Source of the DNA: Mauremys mutica
Lineage: Eukaryota; Chordata; Testudines; Geoemydidae
DNA: 64,000 nucleotides
Direction: 5' to 3'
Assembly: GCF_020497125.1 (NCBI RefSeq)
Contig: NC_059081.1
Span: forward strand, 58,238,768-58,302,767
Shown here: piece after piece, positions 1-12,312 of the stretch
Numbering within the stretch: position 1 is the first letter of the stretch
How the letters are laid out: each line of letters begins with the position of its first letter
The notes under the pieces: model-generated
Told to the model about the DNA's origin: nothing
Databases searched by the model: none
Seen by the model: only the letters and a program-made list of their open reading frames with translations
Program-made: the position numbers and the translations under genes

Positions 1-339
1 CAGGAAATGGACTGAATGCCTCTGAATTTCTTGAAACTTGCAGTGTTGCCAAGTCTCATGATAATTGTTTTCCTTAAAGTCCCAGCTCCTGGAGTCAAGT
101 GGATATGTGATGATTTCAGCCTTCATTCTTAAAGAAAAAGTAAGTTTCTAGCCCTCATGGACATGGAGAAAGCTTTCAAATATGACCCCAGTGTACCCTA
201 AAGGTTCAAAAAGCAGAAGGCAAATAAAAATCTATTATTTTTACATAAACTCATGATTTAAAGCCAATCTCATGATTTTTGGTGAGCCTGATTCATGATC
301 TTTAAACATTTGGGGATGGCAATACTGAATTTGTCAGTA

Positions 340-567
340 AGGATTCTGACCTGAGTGGATAATGATCAGGTTCCCAGGCAGGTATTATTAGATCTATCAG
401 CTGCCTTTGATGCTGTGGATCAGGAAATGCTCTTGACGTGTTCGTGTTCCCTGGCAAGAGTGGAAAGGGCTGTCCCTGGTGGGGTCATTTCTTTTTCTCT
501 GAAAGATCCCAAAAGGCAGCGTTGGGGAATTTATTTTCTGCCTCAAGGACTCTGGTGTGAGATATAA
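340..567 (+). mobile_element. L2-like LINE reverse-transcriptase fragment
   Basis: A short plus-strand open frame (355-567) contains the phrase LLDLSAAFDAVDQEMLL. This matches the reverse-transcriptase signature LDLSAAFDTVDHxxLL shared by L2 and related non-LTR retrotransposons. Only this part of the palm/finger region remains; no endonuclease and no YADD active-site block follow in frame. It is a dead, truncated copy upstream of FZD7. The exact LINE family was assigned by motif only. Confidence 0.6.
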
Positions 568-959
568 CCGTTGGCCCTCAGGATTCTTTCTTTCTGGCTG
601 GCTGAGGGGTGGGGGTGGGGGGGATCAGGCAGCTACAGACAGCCAACACTTCAAGGCTCTGTTCCCGGGCTCTAAACAAAGTTGGCAGACTGAGTTATCC
701 TCAGACCTCAAACTGCCACCCTGGGATCACTTTCTCTCTTACAGTGGTTGTTTCCTTTGTTCCTGGGGTCTCTGTTTTTCAGGCGGGGGGGAATCTGGAA
801 GGGCACATGCTTCAGAGACTTCTCCTCTCAGTCTTAAAGGGATAGCTGATTCCTGTTGCACATTTCTACCATCTGGAACAGTCTTTCAGTCCTTCCACCT
901 CCTCAGCTCTCTCTCTTTTCATATCTCCTCAGGAACTAATTAAGGCACCCTTTCCTCCT

Positions 960-1126
960 TGCCTGTACTTCAAGTTCGCCTTCTTTCTGCTATTGGATCA
1001 CATGATGATTACCTGTTCTGTTCATTCCCTCTGGGGCACCTGGCATTGGCCACTGTCGGAAGACAGGATACTGGGCTAGATGGACCTTTGGTCTGACCCA
1101 GTATGCCATTCTTATTATTGAACTCA
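960..1126 (+). mobile_element. CR1-type 3' end, plus orientation
   Basis: The stretch carries the conserved sauropsid CR1 tail: a 'ggcattggccactgtcggaa' segment, then 'gatactgggctagatggacc', then 'tctgacccagtatgcc', ending near 'gttcttat' at about 1115. Similar words recur at 10905-10985 on the plus strand and as reverse complements at 19320 and 36230. CR1 copies are usually 5'-truncated, which fits the absence of an ORF here. Confidence 0.75.
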
Positions 1127-3780
1127 AGCATCTTTCAATACAGTATTATGAAATATTGTATAAAGTGTATGACTATATTGTGTAAAGCATCAAAGTCTTC
1201 CATGTCATTTCTCATAAATTCTATGATGGGTTGGACCAATGGCCTAATGAAGGGGCTGTTAAACAATGAAAAACTAGGGGATCCTCAGGGTTTCAATAGG
1301 AAAGTTGAGGGTTGAGTCTCCCATTTCCCACCACCCTAAAAATGTAAAGCATTAAAATATTATTTTTTGTAAAGAACCACAAACGTATGTCTGAAACAAA
1401 AATGCAACACTTCAAAGTGAAAATAAATATTTGGGTCATACTTACAGCTGTGGTGTCAATGGGTACAGCTTCTCTGAATTCAGTGAACCTATAGCTGCTT
1501 CCCCTAGGGTTGAATTTGGCCCTGCATGCTTAATTTGTCCCATTGTGGGGAACTGCAACAGGGCGTTCTGATTAGCCCATGATGTAATCTGCCACATGAT
1601 CTACAAATCATTTTTGAAGTTTCTTGGTCTCATTGGTTTCAGTCACAATTTCTATATTGCTGAAACCTAGTTCTGTACAAAAAGAGGATCTACTGCAACA
1701 TCATTTCACCAGCTGTGAATCCCTGATTCCTTACATCCAGAAATCAGATTGGGCAAAGCAGGGGGCAGAAAGTCTACAGTTAGTTTTTTTCTCTGCATTG
1801 TCACTGACTGATAGTGAAGCATTTATTTTCATATAACATTCTTCATAGATAATATCACAAAATGCTTTGCAGATGAAGCAGTCATAATCTAGAGAGAAAA
1901 TGAAAGTTTTAGGGCAAGTTTTAAAGAAAACTAACTCAGCAGCTCGAAGTATTAAAAAAAGCTGGGATGGCAAAAAGTGAAATAGTAATCTTTTAAAATT
2001 GCATTAATGGCAAAGGGGCAAGCCTATCATTTTTGCTGGGGGAAAAAAAGTAAGTTAGACATTGAAAAATCATGTTTGGTTAGTGGATGTATGAAAGGAA
2101 ATAAACCATACCAGATGGAAGAAGAAAAGGTTCTCTGGGATGGTCTCAAACTTTTGTAATTGAAAATAAAGGAATGATGGGTTTCTTTTCCAGAAGCTGG
2201 TCCTGCAATAATGAAATGAGCTGAATCATGCCACCCCATGTATCTTTGAGAGTACAGTGGTTTGGTTTTTTAAAGTATACTTTTAGAGAACTAAATACTT
2301 AGTAGAATGCCCATTCATTACTGTATCTAATTTTTGTATCCAACGTAACAAAGGTAGAATTTTCCAATGTGTTATTAACACTGGGCTACACTGTAGCTGC
2401 TCTAAAGAGCGGTATGTAAGTGTAGGAAACAATTTTCCCCACAAAGTACATCCACACAGATTAGTCAGAACGTCAGTGTGAGCTCCCTGCTCAATTCTGC
2501 TCTCTGAAGCCAGTGTAAATCCGAAGTAACACCAGCAGGATTTAGTCTAGATTTACACTACTGTTACTGAGAACACAGTTGGTCTCCTTAATGCAAGAGG
2601 TTGAGAATGTACTAGCATGGTTAGCGGAGCTCCACAGACCACTCTCCAAAGGAGGATGTGGCTGGGATGAGCAGAGCATGACTAGGGCCCGCTCCCCTTT
2701 GTCATTTAGTGGTGCTCAATGGCCTTTGCAAAAAGAAAGCAAACACAGTTTATTCTTTAAAGGGTATAATAGGGTTTTTTCCTGAGAATCAAGCAAAGGA
2801 ATTCTGCTTGCCTCTATACTCCAGAGGCAGGATGCCTCCAGCAACTGTTGCTCAGATGGTGCACCTTAAACACAGATGTGGCTGCAAAAGCCACATTCTA
2901 GCCTTTGTCCATAAATTAGTCTAATTTTGCAGATACTCCCAGCATTTTGCAGATATTCCCAGCCCTCTACTGATGTCTATGTCCTAAGCTATGAGGTTCA
3001 CCTTTTTCTGAAGGGTGAGGTATATATTTTCATAGAGAAACTTTAAAAGAATAAAGGATCTTAAGGAAAGTTAAAGTTGAAAGTAAAATGTGGGGTTTTA
3101 TATATGATCTCAGCATACAAGATTGTTATGGTGGAGACTTTGTATCAAGATTATGAATGTAATTTTAAATTTCTCAGTGGTCTATAACAAACGTGTTTAA
3201 AAATGCTTTAAAAATCTGTCTAAAGATTATAGCCCCATCACAAACTCATTTATTTTGCCAGCAAGAATAATAAAGCTTTATGTAGTGATAAATCTCATCC
3301 TCCATAAAAAAATAAAGAATCACACACACATCACAAATCCCAACAAAGTCACCCATTTACTCTGTAAATGTGAAGAGGATGTTGCTTGTTTTTCCATTTT
3401 AATAATTCTTGGCATTTGTTTAGCTCGTTTACATTTTCAAAGCCTGTGCAAACATTACTTAATTTTAGTTTATTAAAGCCACGCTGAGCACAATCTCTGA
3501 ATCTTTCTCCTACTCAACCTTCCAGCTCAGCAATCTCCAGACGGAATTTGCTGAGGGCGCCTGGTATTCACACCGAAAAAAAAATTGTTTCTGGGAGGGG
3601 GAAAGGCAGATCTTTTCAGACACAGTTCTCCCACACCCGATCCGCCTTCTACACTACCCCATGCCCCCTTAACAGGTGGGGGAAAAGTTTTTCTCAACTT
3701 TTCAACTGAGAGATCCCTCCCATCACAGTCCAGGCTCCTCCTCGCCCTCCCTCTTCCCCACGCCCCTTTCATCTGTTCTA
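1127..3780. other. upstream intergenic sequence, no gene recognised
   Basis: The sequence is AT-rich and has only short, unconvincing open frames on both strands. I saw no protein family signature, RNA gene or clear repeat. The right end becomes C-rich and leads into the FZD7 promoter region. Conserved enhancers could be present but cannot be recognised without alignment. Confidence 0.5.
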
Positions 3781-4621
3781 ACCAATTCTAATCAGAGCTG
3801 TGGAGGCAACAGATGCCGCAATTGGCAGGAGCTGAGGTATAGAACCCCGCCTGCTGTGTGGTTTGTGAATGGGGAAGGGGCGGGGCTCCGTGGAATCCTC
3901 AGACATATATGTATCTTTTTTGTGTGCTACAGGACGGGAGTCGCTCGCTAGAGGAGAGGTTCCAGTGGCTGCTGTATCCTCGCCTCGGACTCTGCCCGCT
4001 GCTGAGCGGGACGAAGGCGCGTTTCGGCGGCCCCGCCAACTGATTAGGAGCCCAGAGGGGAAACCGTCGGAGCCGGAGGGAGGATCGCGCAGTAATTGGA
4101 TTTTAAAAGTTATTTAAGCCCCCCAGTAAAATACACGGATCAGTCGAGCGAAGTAATAATCCGTTTAACTGTAACCTAAATCCCAGGCTTTAGGGCTGAG
4201 CAGCTAGGCGGGGAGCGGAGCCAGCGACTTGCCGCCGCCGCCACGGGACTTTCTGCGGAGCTGGCGAAAGACTTTGCCTAGGTCTGCGGGTGTTTTGTTT
4301 CCCTCCCCACACTCCAGGCATCTCGGGAAACTTCGCGCGTGGGGCGACTCTGCCTGGCCGGGGCTGGGCGGTGGGGACAGACTCGCTGCGCCCAGGGAAG
4401 ACGGCAGACTTGAGGCTGGGACTCAACGAGGATTCTCCAGCGCCTGGCCAGGGCTCACAGAGCTGGTTTAGCAGCGATCCGTCCGCACCCTCCTCCTCCT
4501 CCACCCGTCTCCGCGTGAGCCTCCCCCGCTGGCTTCTCGGGGCCCCTGATGTACCTGCCGCAGCCCGCCGCTCGGCTCTGAAGGGCTCCCCGCGCCTCCG
4601 CTCTCTCCAGCTGCCGCGGTG
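3780..4621 (+). promoter_or_regulatory. FZD7: probable FZD7 promoter and 5' leader at start of GC-rich island
   Basis: CpG content and GC rise sharply from about 3930 and stay high through the FZD7 coding region. The segment holds a CCAAT box at 3782-3786, an inverted CCAAT (ATTGG) at 3821-3825, a perfect Sp1-type GC box GGGGCGGGGC at 3877-3886, and an AT-rich catatatg word near 3904. This order would suit transcription starting around 3930-3960, giving a 5' leader of roughly 680 nt. The start site is inferred from composition and motifs only; a start closer to the ATG inside the CpG island is equally possible. Confidence 0.5.
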
Positions 4622-6301
4622 ATGTCGGCTGCCTCTCTGGGCCTGGCCGCCCTCCTGGGCGCCCTGCTCGGGGTGCCCGCGGGCTCGGCGGCCCAGCAGT
4701 ACCACGGCGAGAAGGGCATCTCGGTGCCGGACCACGGCTTCTGCCAGCCCATCTCCATCCCGCTGTGCACCGACATCGCCTACAACCAGACCATCCTGCC
4801 CAACCTGCTGGGCCACACCAACCAGGAGGACGCGGGGCTGGAGGTGCACCAGTTCTACCCGCTGGTCAAGGTGCAGTGCTCGGCCGAGCTCAAGTTCTTC
4901 CTGTGCTCCATGTACGCGCCGGTGTGCACGGTGCTGGAGCAGGCCATCCCGCCCTGCCGCTCCCTGTGCGAGCGGGCCCGCCAGGGCTGCGAGGCGCTCA
5001 TGAACAAGTTCGGCTTCCAGTGGCCCGAGCGCCTGCGCTGCGAGAACTTCCCCGTGCACGGCGCGGGCGAGATCTGCGTGGGCCAGAACACCTCGGAGGC
5101 CCCCAGCCGTGCAGGGCCAGGGGCCGGCGGCCCCACCGCCTACCCCACCCCCTACCTGCCCGGCCTCCTCACCCCGCCGCCGCCCCACGCCGGCTTCGCC
5201 TTCTCCTGCCCCCGGCAGCTCCAGGTGCCCCCTTACCTGGGCTACCGCTTCCTGGGGGAGCGGGACTGCGGAGCGCCCTGCGAGCCCGGCCGCCCCCACG
5301 GGCTGATGTACTTCAAGGAGGCGGAGGTGCGGTTCGCCCGGCTGTGGGTGGGCGTCTGGTCGGTGCTGTGCTGCGCCTCCACCCTCTTCACCGTGCTGAC
5401 CTACCTGGTGGACATGCGGCGCTTCAGCTACCCGGAGCGGCCCATCATCTTCCTCTCGGGCTGCTACTTCATGGTGGCCGTGGCCCACGTGGCCGGCTTC
5501 CTGCTGGAGGAGCGGGCGGTGTGCGTGGAGCGCTTCTCGGAGGAGGGCTACCGCACCGTGGCGCAGGGCACCAAGAAGGAAGGCTGCACCATCCTCTTCA
5601 TGATCCTCTACTTCTTCGGCATGGCCAGCTCCATCTGGTGGGTGATCCTGTCCCTCACCTGGTTCCTGGCCGCCGGCATGAAGTGGGGCCACGAGGCCAT
5701 CGAGGCCAACTCGCAGTACTTCCACCTGGCCGCCTGGGCCGTGCCGGCCGGCAAGACCATCACCATCCTGGCCATGGGGCAGGTGGACGGGGACGTGCTG
5801 AGCGGGGTCTGCTACGTGGGCCTCTCCAGCGTGGACTCGCTGCGGGGCTTCGTGCTGGCCCCGCTCTTCGTCTACCTCTTCATCGGCACCTCCTTCCTGC
5901 TGGCCGGCTTCGTCTCCCTCTTCCGCATCCGCACCATCATGAAGCACGACGGCAGCAAGACGGAGAAGCTGGAGAAGCTGATGGTGAGGATCGGGGTCTT
6001 CAGCGTGCTCTACACCGTGCCCGCCACCATCGTGCTGGCCTGCTACTTCTACGAGCAGGCCTTCCGCCAGACCTGGGAGAAGACGTGGCTGCTGCAGACC
6101 TGCAAGAGCTACGCCGTGCCCTGCCCCGGCCACTTCGCCCCCATGAGCCCGGACTTCACCGTCTTCATGATCAAGTATCTCATGACGATGATCGTGGGCA
6201 TCACCACCGGCTTCTGGATCTGGTCCGGCAAAACCCTCCAGTCCTGGCGGCGCTTCTACCACAGACTCAGCAGCGGCAGCAAAGGGGAGACAGCGGTATG
6301 A
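4622..6301 (+). CDS. FZD7: Frizzled-7, Wnt receptor (complete single-exon gene)
   Basis: Seven-pass membrane receptor that binds Wnt ligands and signals through Dishevelled. The 559-residue product has a signal peptide (about 1-24). The cysteine-rich domain contains all ten cysteines from C41 to C152 and an N-glycosylation site at N55; a second site is at N156. A proline-rich linker follows, then seven membrane segments starting near residue 241. The Dishevelled-binding motif KTLQSW is at 537-542 and the C-terminal PDZ ligand is [19 protein letters not shown] and the whole transmembrane part are nearly identical to mammalian FZD7, and length and lack of introns fit the family. The ATG at 4622 has a purine at -3; the GTG just before it is not a likely start. 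One oddity is glycine at 377 in the [13 protein letters not shown] stretch, where vertebrate Frizzleds that I recall have valine. FZD1 and FZD2 are close paralogs, but the N-terminus and linker favour FZD7. Confidence 0.97.
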   Translation: MSAASLGLAALLGALLGVPAGSAAQQYHGEKGISVPDHGFCQPISIPLCTDIAYNQTILPNLLGHTNQEDAGLEVHQFYPLVKVQCSAELKFFLCSMYAPVCTVLEQAIPPCRSLCERARQGCEALMNKFGFQWPERLRCENFPVHGAGEICVGQNTSEAPSRAGPGAGGPTAYPTPYLPGLLTPPPPHAGFAFSCPRQLQVPPYLGYRFLGERDCGAPCEPGRPHGLMYFKEAEVRFARLWVGVWSVLCCASTLFTVLTYLVDMRRFSYPERPIIFLSGCYFMVAVAHVAGFLLEERAVCVERFSEEGYRTVAQGTKKEGCTILFMILYFFGMASSIWWVILSLTWFLAAGMKWGHEAIEANSQYFHLAAWAVPAGKTITILAMGQVDGDVLSGVCYVGLSSVDSLRGFVLAPLFVYLFIGTSFLLAGFVSLFRIRTIMKHDGSKTEKLEKLMVRIGVFSVLYTVPATIVLACYFYEQAFRQTWEKTWLLQTCKSYAVPCPGHFAPMSPDFTVFMIKYLMTMIVGITTGFWIWSGKTLQSWRRFYHRLSSGSKGETAV

Positions 6302-8180
6302 TGAGACCTGGCTCCCCTTCCCTGATGCCGGCGGCTGCTGCTGCTGCTCCTGGAAGAGCCACGCGGACACCAGAGTGACCCTCAAAGGATTGGGAGGGGG
6401 CTCCCTGGGGTCTCACAACTCTGCCTCGCCGAAGACAACATCCTCAGACAGTGGCTTGGTGGCTTTCTTGCCAACCAAGTTGAAAAGCACCGAGTAAGGA
6501 CCCTTCTCGGACTGCTGGTGGGGAGCGCTTTCCCTGCAAGCTGGTCCCTTTCTAAAAAACAATGACTGTACTGTCTGCGCAAAAGGTTCGGCTGGATCCG
6601 CTGTGCTGCGACCGATGTAAAAGTGTGGGCCAATGAAACTTTGAGTCAAGAACTGGTCCAATCATAGTTTACTTCGGTGGGGTCATACAGTATTGGCTTA
6701 ATTTCCTGAATTCTATTTTACTGTCATTCAAACCCAGAGTAATCACGTGAGTATTTTAAAAGAAGCTACCAATTATAATCACGTGCTGTTTAGCGTCCCA
6801 TATTCTGTCATATAGAAGGGGTTGCTTTTATATCTAACCATCACTTATCAAAGAGAATCCTAACTGGAGTGGGGGGAACCTTGCTGCTTGGAAGGAGGGA
6901 GGTGCTATTTAATACCCTAAAAAGATGGAACTTGCTGCTTTTCAGCCAAACATTCCCCCCCACCCCACCCCTGCCTTTGTTATAGGAGACAAAGAGGAAG
7001 CAAAAGTGTTTTTCTCTGTGGAAAGGTATAAACATGAGGCTGGTTTTTACGGGCAAACTAACAAAAAAGTCGTTAAAATTCAACCTTGGATGTGACTAGA
7101 ACAGGTCGATAAACATTCTTTTTATGAAAAAGGAGGCGGCAGGATGTTTTCCTACACTGTTCAATATGAGTTTCTGTCCTAGCTAAAAGAAATGCCAGAC
7201 TTCTTGTTAAACACGCTTAATTCAGAACACCTGACAAAACAGGCTGCATTAAGATATGTAAGATAAGTGTATAAATTTTTTTTTCCTTCCCATAAGCCTT
7301 ATTTCTTTGCTGTTTATGTTGGATTGCTCTAGGGTGTACTGAAAAAGCAAAGTGACTGGATGGGAGGGAATAGTTGAGACCATGAAGTGCCAATTTGCCT
7401 TGTCCTCTAATTCCCTAAACAGCACTGTAACTAATAATGGTGCAGTGTTGTTTAAGATGGAACTGGTCACCTTGGATTAGGTACTTTCTGAACAGAAGTA
7501 CAAAGACTTAAGTTCCCAGTGATCATATCTGAAACGTTGTCAGAGAAGGGAAACTGAATCAGGAGAAATTAAACTTCACTGTTGTTCATATTCCTTTTGA
7601 TATGTGACCAGTGACTTATTCTTTCAGACTCTTCAATCATGTTACATTTCTGTATTAAATTATAGGTTGACTTTCATATTTTTATTTCTGAAATACTACT
7701 TTTTAGCTTTATGATCTAAAGAGTTTTTTATTTTTGCCTAAAGACTAATCAGGGAATTAAGGATTTTTAACAAGCCCTGCCCCCTAACTCCCCCCCACAA
7801 GTCTGTAATTGCTGCTTATAATAAAGAGCAGATATCTGAAATGAAATTTTAAAAACTGTTCAGGGTGAAGAGAACAGAGTGCTTTTGTCTAGTGGGCAAT
7901 ACAGTAGCTTGGGGTGGGGGAGAAGGAAATATCCCATCAGTCAAATCCTCCAGTACATCTGATCCCAAATTCATAGGATTTGTTTGGTCTTTTATGATGT
8001 GCACATGAAAAACTGTAAGACAAGTGCAGTATGTATATTTTGTAAATGTCACATTTTGTAAGAAAATATATATGTATTTATACATTTTTACTTGATTTTT
8101 TGTTTAGTTTTGGAAGGCCTGAATGAGGCCACACTTCATCACATGTACAGATCACTAAATAAATTGGTTTTGTGTTTTTT
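6302..8180 (+). other. FZD7: FZD7 3' untranslated region
   Basis: After the TGA stop the sequence shifts from GC-rich to AT-rich and no further conserved coding frame is seen. Two AATAAA hexamers lie at 7820-7825 and 8158-8163. The second is followed by a strong GU/U-rich stretch (about 8168-8180), so the 3' UTR probably ends just after it, making it about 1.9 kb. This is in line with the long FZD7 3' UTRs of other vertebrates. Open frames on either strand here are short and look random. Confidence 0.7.
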
Positions 8181-8185
8181 TAAAT
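8158..8185 (+). terminator. FZD7: probable FZD7 polyadenylation site
   Basis: AATAAA at 8158-8163 is followed within about 10 nt by a T/GT-rich stretch (ggttttgtgttttttt), the normal arrangement of a cleavage/polyadenylation signal. An upstream AATAAA at 7820-7825 lacks such a good GU-rich element and may be a minor alternative site. Confidence 0.6.
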
Positions 8186-10740
8186 ACAAAGTTTCTTTCT
8201 CTAGACTAGTTTTATGTATTCTGTATATTGGAAGAGAGGGGAGAGAGAGAGAGAGAAAACAAGCCCCCCCCCATTAGGCCCTGTTTTCTGGGGTGGGAGG
8301 GAGGTAAAGGGGATGAATACACAAGAGATCTGAAATTCAAGGTTCCAAAGTATTGTTTCTGATGTAATGTGACTTCTAACAATAGAAGAAAGATCCAGTT
8401 TTTTCAGGCTATTGCTTTAAATGTGTTTGCCCTCCCTGAATTCCTTGTGGTGCTTACATCCCAGCCATGCCTAATGTTTATCCCTGGATCTCCCCTTGAC
8501 TGTAAAATGGGGGGAGATAATACTTTCCCACCCCTTACACACTGAGATCTAGGACTGAAAAGTGCCATCCCTTTGCTAAGATGTAGTTTGACTAATGTTT
8601 TACGGTGTTTCTTGGTCAAGTCAGAATTGAAACTCTTCTAATGGTCACTGAGGGGAAAATGAGCCACTTTTAAATAGCTTTCCTTATGGAAGTGGAGGGG
8701 AGTTTTATTTTCTCCCCCCAAGTCCTTCCCACTGTGCCTGGTTTTTGCTTTTCCAAGCCTGTTGGGGTGAAGTTGCTTTAATTTTTTAATAGTCTAGGCA
8801 GCAGATGGAGGTGGGTTTGGGGGTTGTTGTTTTTTTTGTTGTGTGTGTGTGTATTTTAGCATAGTAATCTGAAAGTTGACAAGACCAAACATCTCATACA
8901 TAAACTATCACTTATTTTCACTACATTGAACTCTGCAGATCTCTAACAGTATGAGCTCCACTGGCAAAGTGATATGACAGATTCCAAATCCACACAGATT
9001 TTACAGTCACAGAACTTTGTTTAGCAACAGATCTGCCTAAGTATTAGTGACACAGTAGTATTTGGATTTCTGTCTTCTGACTTAGTCTGTTCAACTTCAC
9101 TTTTCAGCTTCTAGGATGAGATTTTAGTAAGGCCAGTTCTTAAATTCAGTCTTTTTGTTGTTACAGGGTTGGGGAGGGTTTTTTGTGTGGGGGCAGGGTG
9201 TAAATATATTGACTTTATACATGGCCACAGTCATCTCATGATGATGACTGATCTTGTACTCCCAGACTTTACTGGCCAAAGCTTCTGGCTCCACAGGCCT
9301 TATTCACTGACTTTTAGGAACAATGGATGCACCATTCTTTTAGGACACTTTCTGATCTGAACATTGTGCTCTCAAACATTTAAAAAATCATTTGCATTTA
9401 AGATGCATAAAATGTGGTTTCAAGTCACTTTCAGAGCAAGCCCATTTATGCTGCTCTACAAAAGACACCTTTATGATTTTCAAACACCACTAACTACTCA
9501 CCAAAGTTGTTCATTTCTATCAGATTTCCTTTGCTTCCTACTACAAGTTAGACCTCTTCAAACTGTTCCTAGGACATGATGAACAGTGATAACTGCTGAG
9601 AGTGCTTTCACTCTGTTCACTTAGGAAACCTGAACCTTTCTATAAACATTGTGCTCCCATAAATCCATCACTTTACCATCTGTAGTGGCTGAAGCAGTAA
9701 GGACTTCGAAAGAATAGGAACTCATTAGCAGTCTTATGAATGATGCCTAAGTCATACTCTGTTTTCATATCTCTAGTGCAAAATCTGCAATTAATACTTA
9801 ATGTGTCAAACAGCTAAACACTCAATTTAAACAGACTGAACACCTAAACTGTCTTTCTATTCCTCTGCTCTTCACACTAGGTGATGAGTAGGACTGCTCA
9901 ACCTTTAAAAGTTGTTACTCAAATATGAAACTGCAGTTAAGTGCAATATTTTCTTTGTCCAGGAACTAGATGAAAGAACTTCAAAGAAAGGCTTTTTATT
10001 TATACCAGAGACAAGCACAGGGTAACAACTTTGTGAGCATCTTCCTGAAAATGCGATGATTCTCTCCTGAAACCATTAATACTAAAGCAGTTATTTGACT
10101 GGATATACCTTATTAAGAAATACTTCTGTATTTGAAGCCCCTTATATTAAACTCTAATCAGCTATTCTCCTAGATTTAATCTGAAACTTTAGGCCAAATT
10201 CAACGTGTGTGTAAATGGGAGAAATTCCTATTAACTTGTAAGCAGATATGACTCATACTAGGACAGAATTTGATTTGTAGTAGAAACAACTATCAGCCTT
10301 GCAAGCAATGATGGTGCTTGGATTGTTGGAGCAAAAATGTTACTACCATACCTTATAGTCTCTTTGGGAAGAGGAGGTTATGCTAGCATGTTACCACTGC
10401 CTGATATCACACTGGCCCTACCTTCTTTGATGGAACTAAAGCAATTTTAAAAGTTTGATATTTTGTGACGCAATCTTGAAGACAGTGGTAGGGATGGGGG
10501 TGGGAAATAGACTTTTGCTAATCACAAAAAGAAAATCCACACTGATCTCCAGTACCAACTTTCAATTCATATTTTCTAATTTTAACAGACATTTCAGATA
10601 TTTGACACTTTTTGCCTTCAGTTCTCATGTAGGCAGGAATTCTCACCTCACAAGACTGTGGCAAGTAATGATTATCATGAAAGATCCTAGGTATTTTTAG
10701 ATACAGAGCGCTCCACTGCACATGAATCTTAGCAATGACT
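8186..10740. other. intergenic sequence with simple repeats, no gene recognised
   Basis: AT-rich sequence with a (GA)n tract near 8233-8257, C-runs at 8263-8272 and a (GT)n tract near 8838-8852. No exon with protein similarity and no RNA gene was recognised on either strand. Confidence 0.5.
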
Positions 10741-10854
10741 GGTTTTACTGAACAAGTTTCAGAGGGTATAGGTTCATCAATGGCTATTAGTCAAGATGAT
10801 CAGAGATGCAAACCCTGATCTGAGTGTCTCTAATCTTGGACTGGACGTTGGGAT

Positions 10855-10990
10855 GGATCATTCAATAATTACCCTGTTCTCTTCATTCTCTCTGAAGCAT
10901 CTGGCATTGGCCACTTTCAGAAGACTGGATACTGGGCTAGAGGGACCATTGGTCTGACCCAGTATGGCCGTTCTTATGTTTTTACCCAAA
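10855..10990 (+). mobile_element. CR1-type 3' end, plus orientation
   Basis: It has the same word order as the copy at 960: 'ggcattggccactttcagaa', 'ggatactgggctagagggac', 'ggtctgacccagtatggccg', ending in ttcttatg at about 10978. No ORF remains; it is a 5'-truncated copy. Confidence 0.75.
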
Positions 10991-11644
10991 CTGTATTAAG
11001 ATCAATTCATTTCCCCCCCCCTTTTCATGACAAACACAAAACCTTACATCCTTGAATATTCAGACAGTACACCTGAGCTGCTTTGAATAAGAAAGAACTT
11101 GCCTGAAGTGCTGGTAAAGTGGAATGCCTACAGCAGTTTTGAATCCCACAAACAGCAGCAGCAGAATGTGTGTGTGTGTGTAATCTGTCTACAAGTAAAT
11201 AAGTGCTTTTATACTACCCCCATTTTATATTTGTTAATGGAATACCCAGACAAGCAAATTACTATCTTTCAGTACTTCAGCCACAGCCAGCCAACAGGTT
11301 TGCATGTCAGTGAAAACCACACACCTTTGTACTTGTCAACTGGCAAAAATAAAAAAATTGTATACTTTCTCATGAGTTTCAAATCAAAATTGTTAGCTTG
11401 TATGCTGAGCAGCTGTCCCCTTCTGTAGATCATCCTCACTTCCTTTCAGACCCTTGTATCTACTTTGTATACAGTCTACTCTTCACATTTGCCATCTACT
11501 CCTACTATTTAAAACCCTGAATCTGGCTGACAAAAATTCAGTCTGTTGCTTGGAGAGGAAAGAAGAATCCAAAGGGAAGGCTTTAAAGTACCCTTTCAGC
11601 ATTATGACTGCTCACTGAGGTAGAATAGCGCCAAAGACTCTGCT

Positions 11645-11800
11645 CTGTATAAACCAGCCAGCATAAATGCATGGTTTTGGCAACTCTGATTCTGTATAAG
11701 ATAATACAGGAGGGTATAAACCAGGATAATTGTTTCATACCCACATAAGTGCATGGTTCTGGCAGATCTGATTTTGTATAAGATAATGCAGGAGGGGAAA
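11645..11800. repeat. imperfect tandem duplication, unit about 70-82 bp
   Basis: A block with 'cataaatgcatggttttggc' followed by 'gataatacaggaggg' (11661-11715) is repeated as 'cataagtgcatggttctggc' followed by 'gataatgcaggaggg' (11743-11797). Both units also share tataaaccag at their left (11647 and 11716). The second unit has about 13 extra bases. It is probably a local duplication of unknown origin. Confidence 0.7.
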
Positions 11801-11958
11801 AAAAAACAAATACAGGGCCAGCTCCCAAATACCCCCTTAAAAGTAACAAATTTCAACTAACATGACGTCCAAACTATAAACGTAAAACAAACACATCAGC
11901 GCTCAGCAAGTCTCATATGTTTACTATTTTGCAACAGGAACAGAACTGTGAGCAGTCG

Positions 11959-12312
11959 AACCATGTTTAAACATGGTTGTTGCTAGCAGGGTTTCCCTGA
12001 TTAGTTTGGACAGATGTCTTAGAACCACTCTGCTGTACAGGTCCACTCTACGGTGGCTTTCCAACTGTTTAAAAAACATGCCGAAGCATAGCGTCACCAT
12101 GGTTGCAGCCAAACAGAGTCCTGTCTAAACTATGGCAGACACGAACACTGCTCTAACGTAGCTTGATCCTCGCCGCTCTGACCAGCTAAACCATGTCAGG
12201 AAACATATGGATGAAAAGCTGGAGTAGGGAGGGCCTAGAGTTTTAACTATAATTATAAAAATCTCTCTCCAGGTTAGTCAGGGGAACTTTGCTAGCAACA
12301 CCATGTTCATGG
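11959..12312. repeat. foldback repeat with 20-bp perfect palindrome
   Basis: AACCATGTTTAAACATGGTT at 11959-11978 is a perfect palindrome. From its right half, a roughly 36-bp arm (11969-12005, with gttgctagcaggg and ccctgattag) recurs in inverted orientation at 12274-12309 (ttagtcagggg ... gctagcaacaccatgttc) at roughly 85 percent identity. Two further accatg words with gctagtaac lie near 12480-12510. This looks like a decayed non-autonomous DNA transposon or nested foldback element; the family is not known. Confidence 0.55.

Noticed and set aside
4619..4621. GTG as FZD7 start codon
   Set aside because: The adjacent ATG at 4622 has an acceptable context and gives the expected signal peptide. 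A GTG start would be unusual in a vertebrate.
4765..6378. A 537-codon open frame in another plus-strand frame of FZD7
   Set aside because: It is out of frame with FZD7 and yields Pro/Leu/Gly/Arg-rich low-complexity sequence. It results from the strong third-position GC bias.
4190..6385. A 731-codon open frame on the minus strand covering FZD7
   Set aside because: It is the antisense shadow of a GC-rich coding region, where stop codons are rare. Its product is low-complexity (Ala, Gly, His, Glu, Val) and matches no family, while the plus frame is plainly FZD7.
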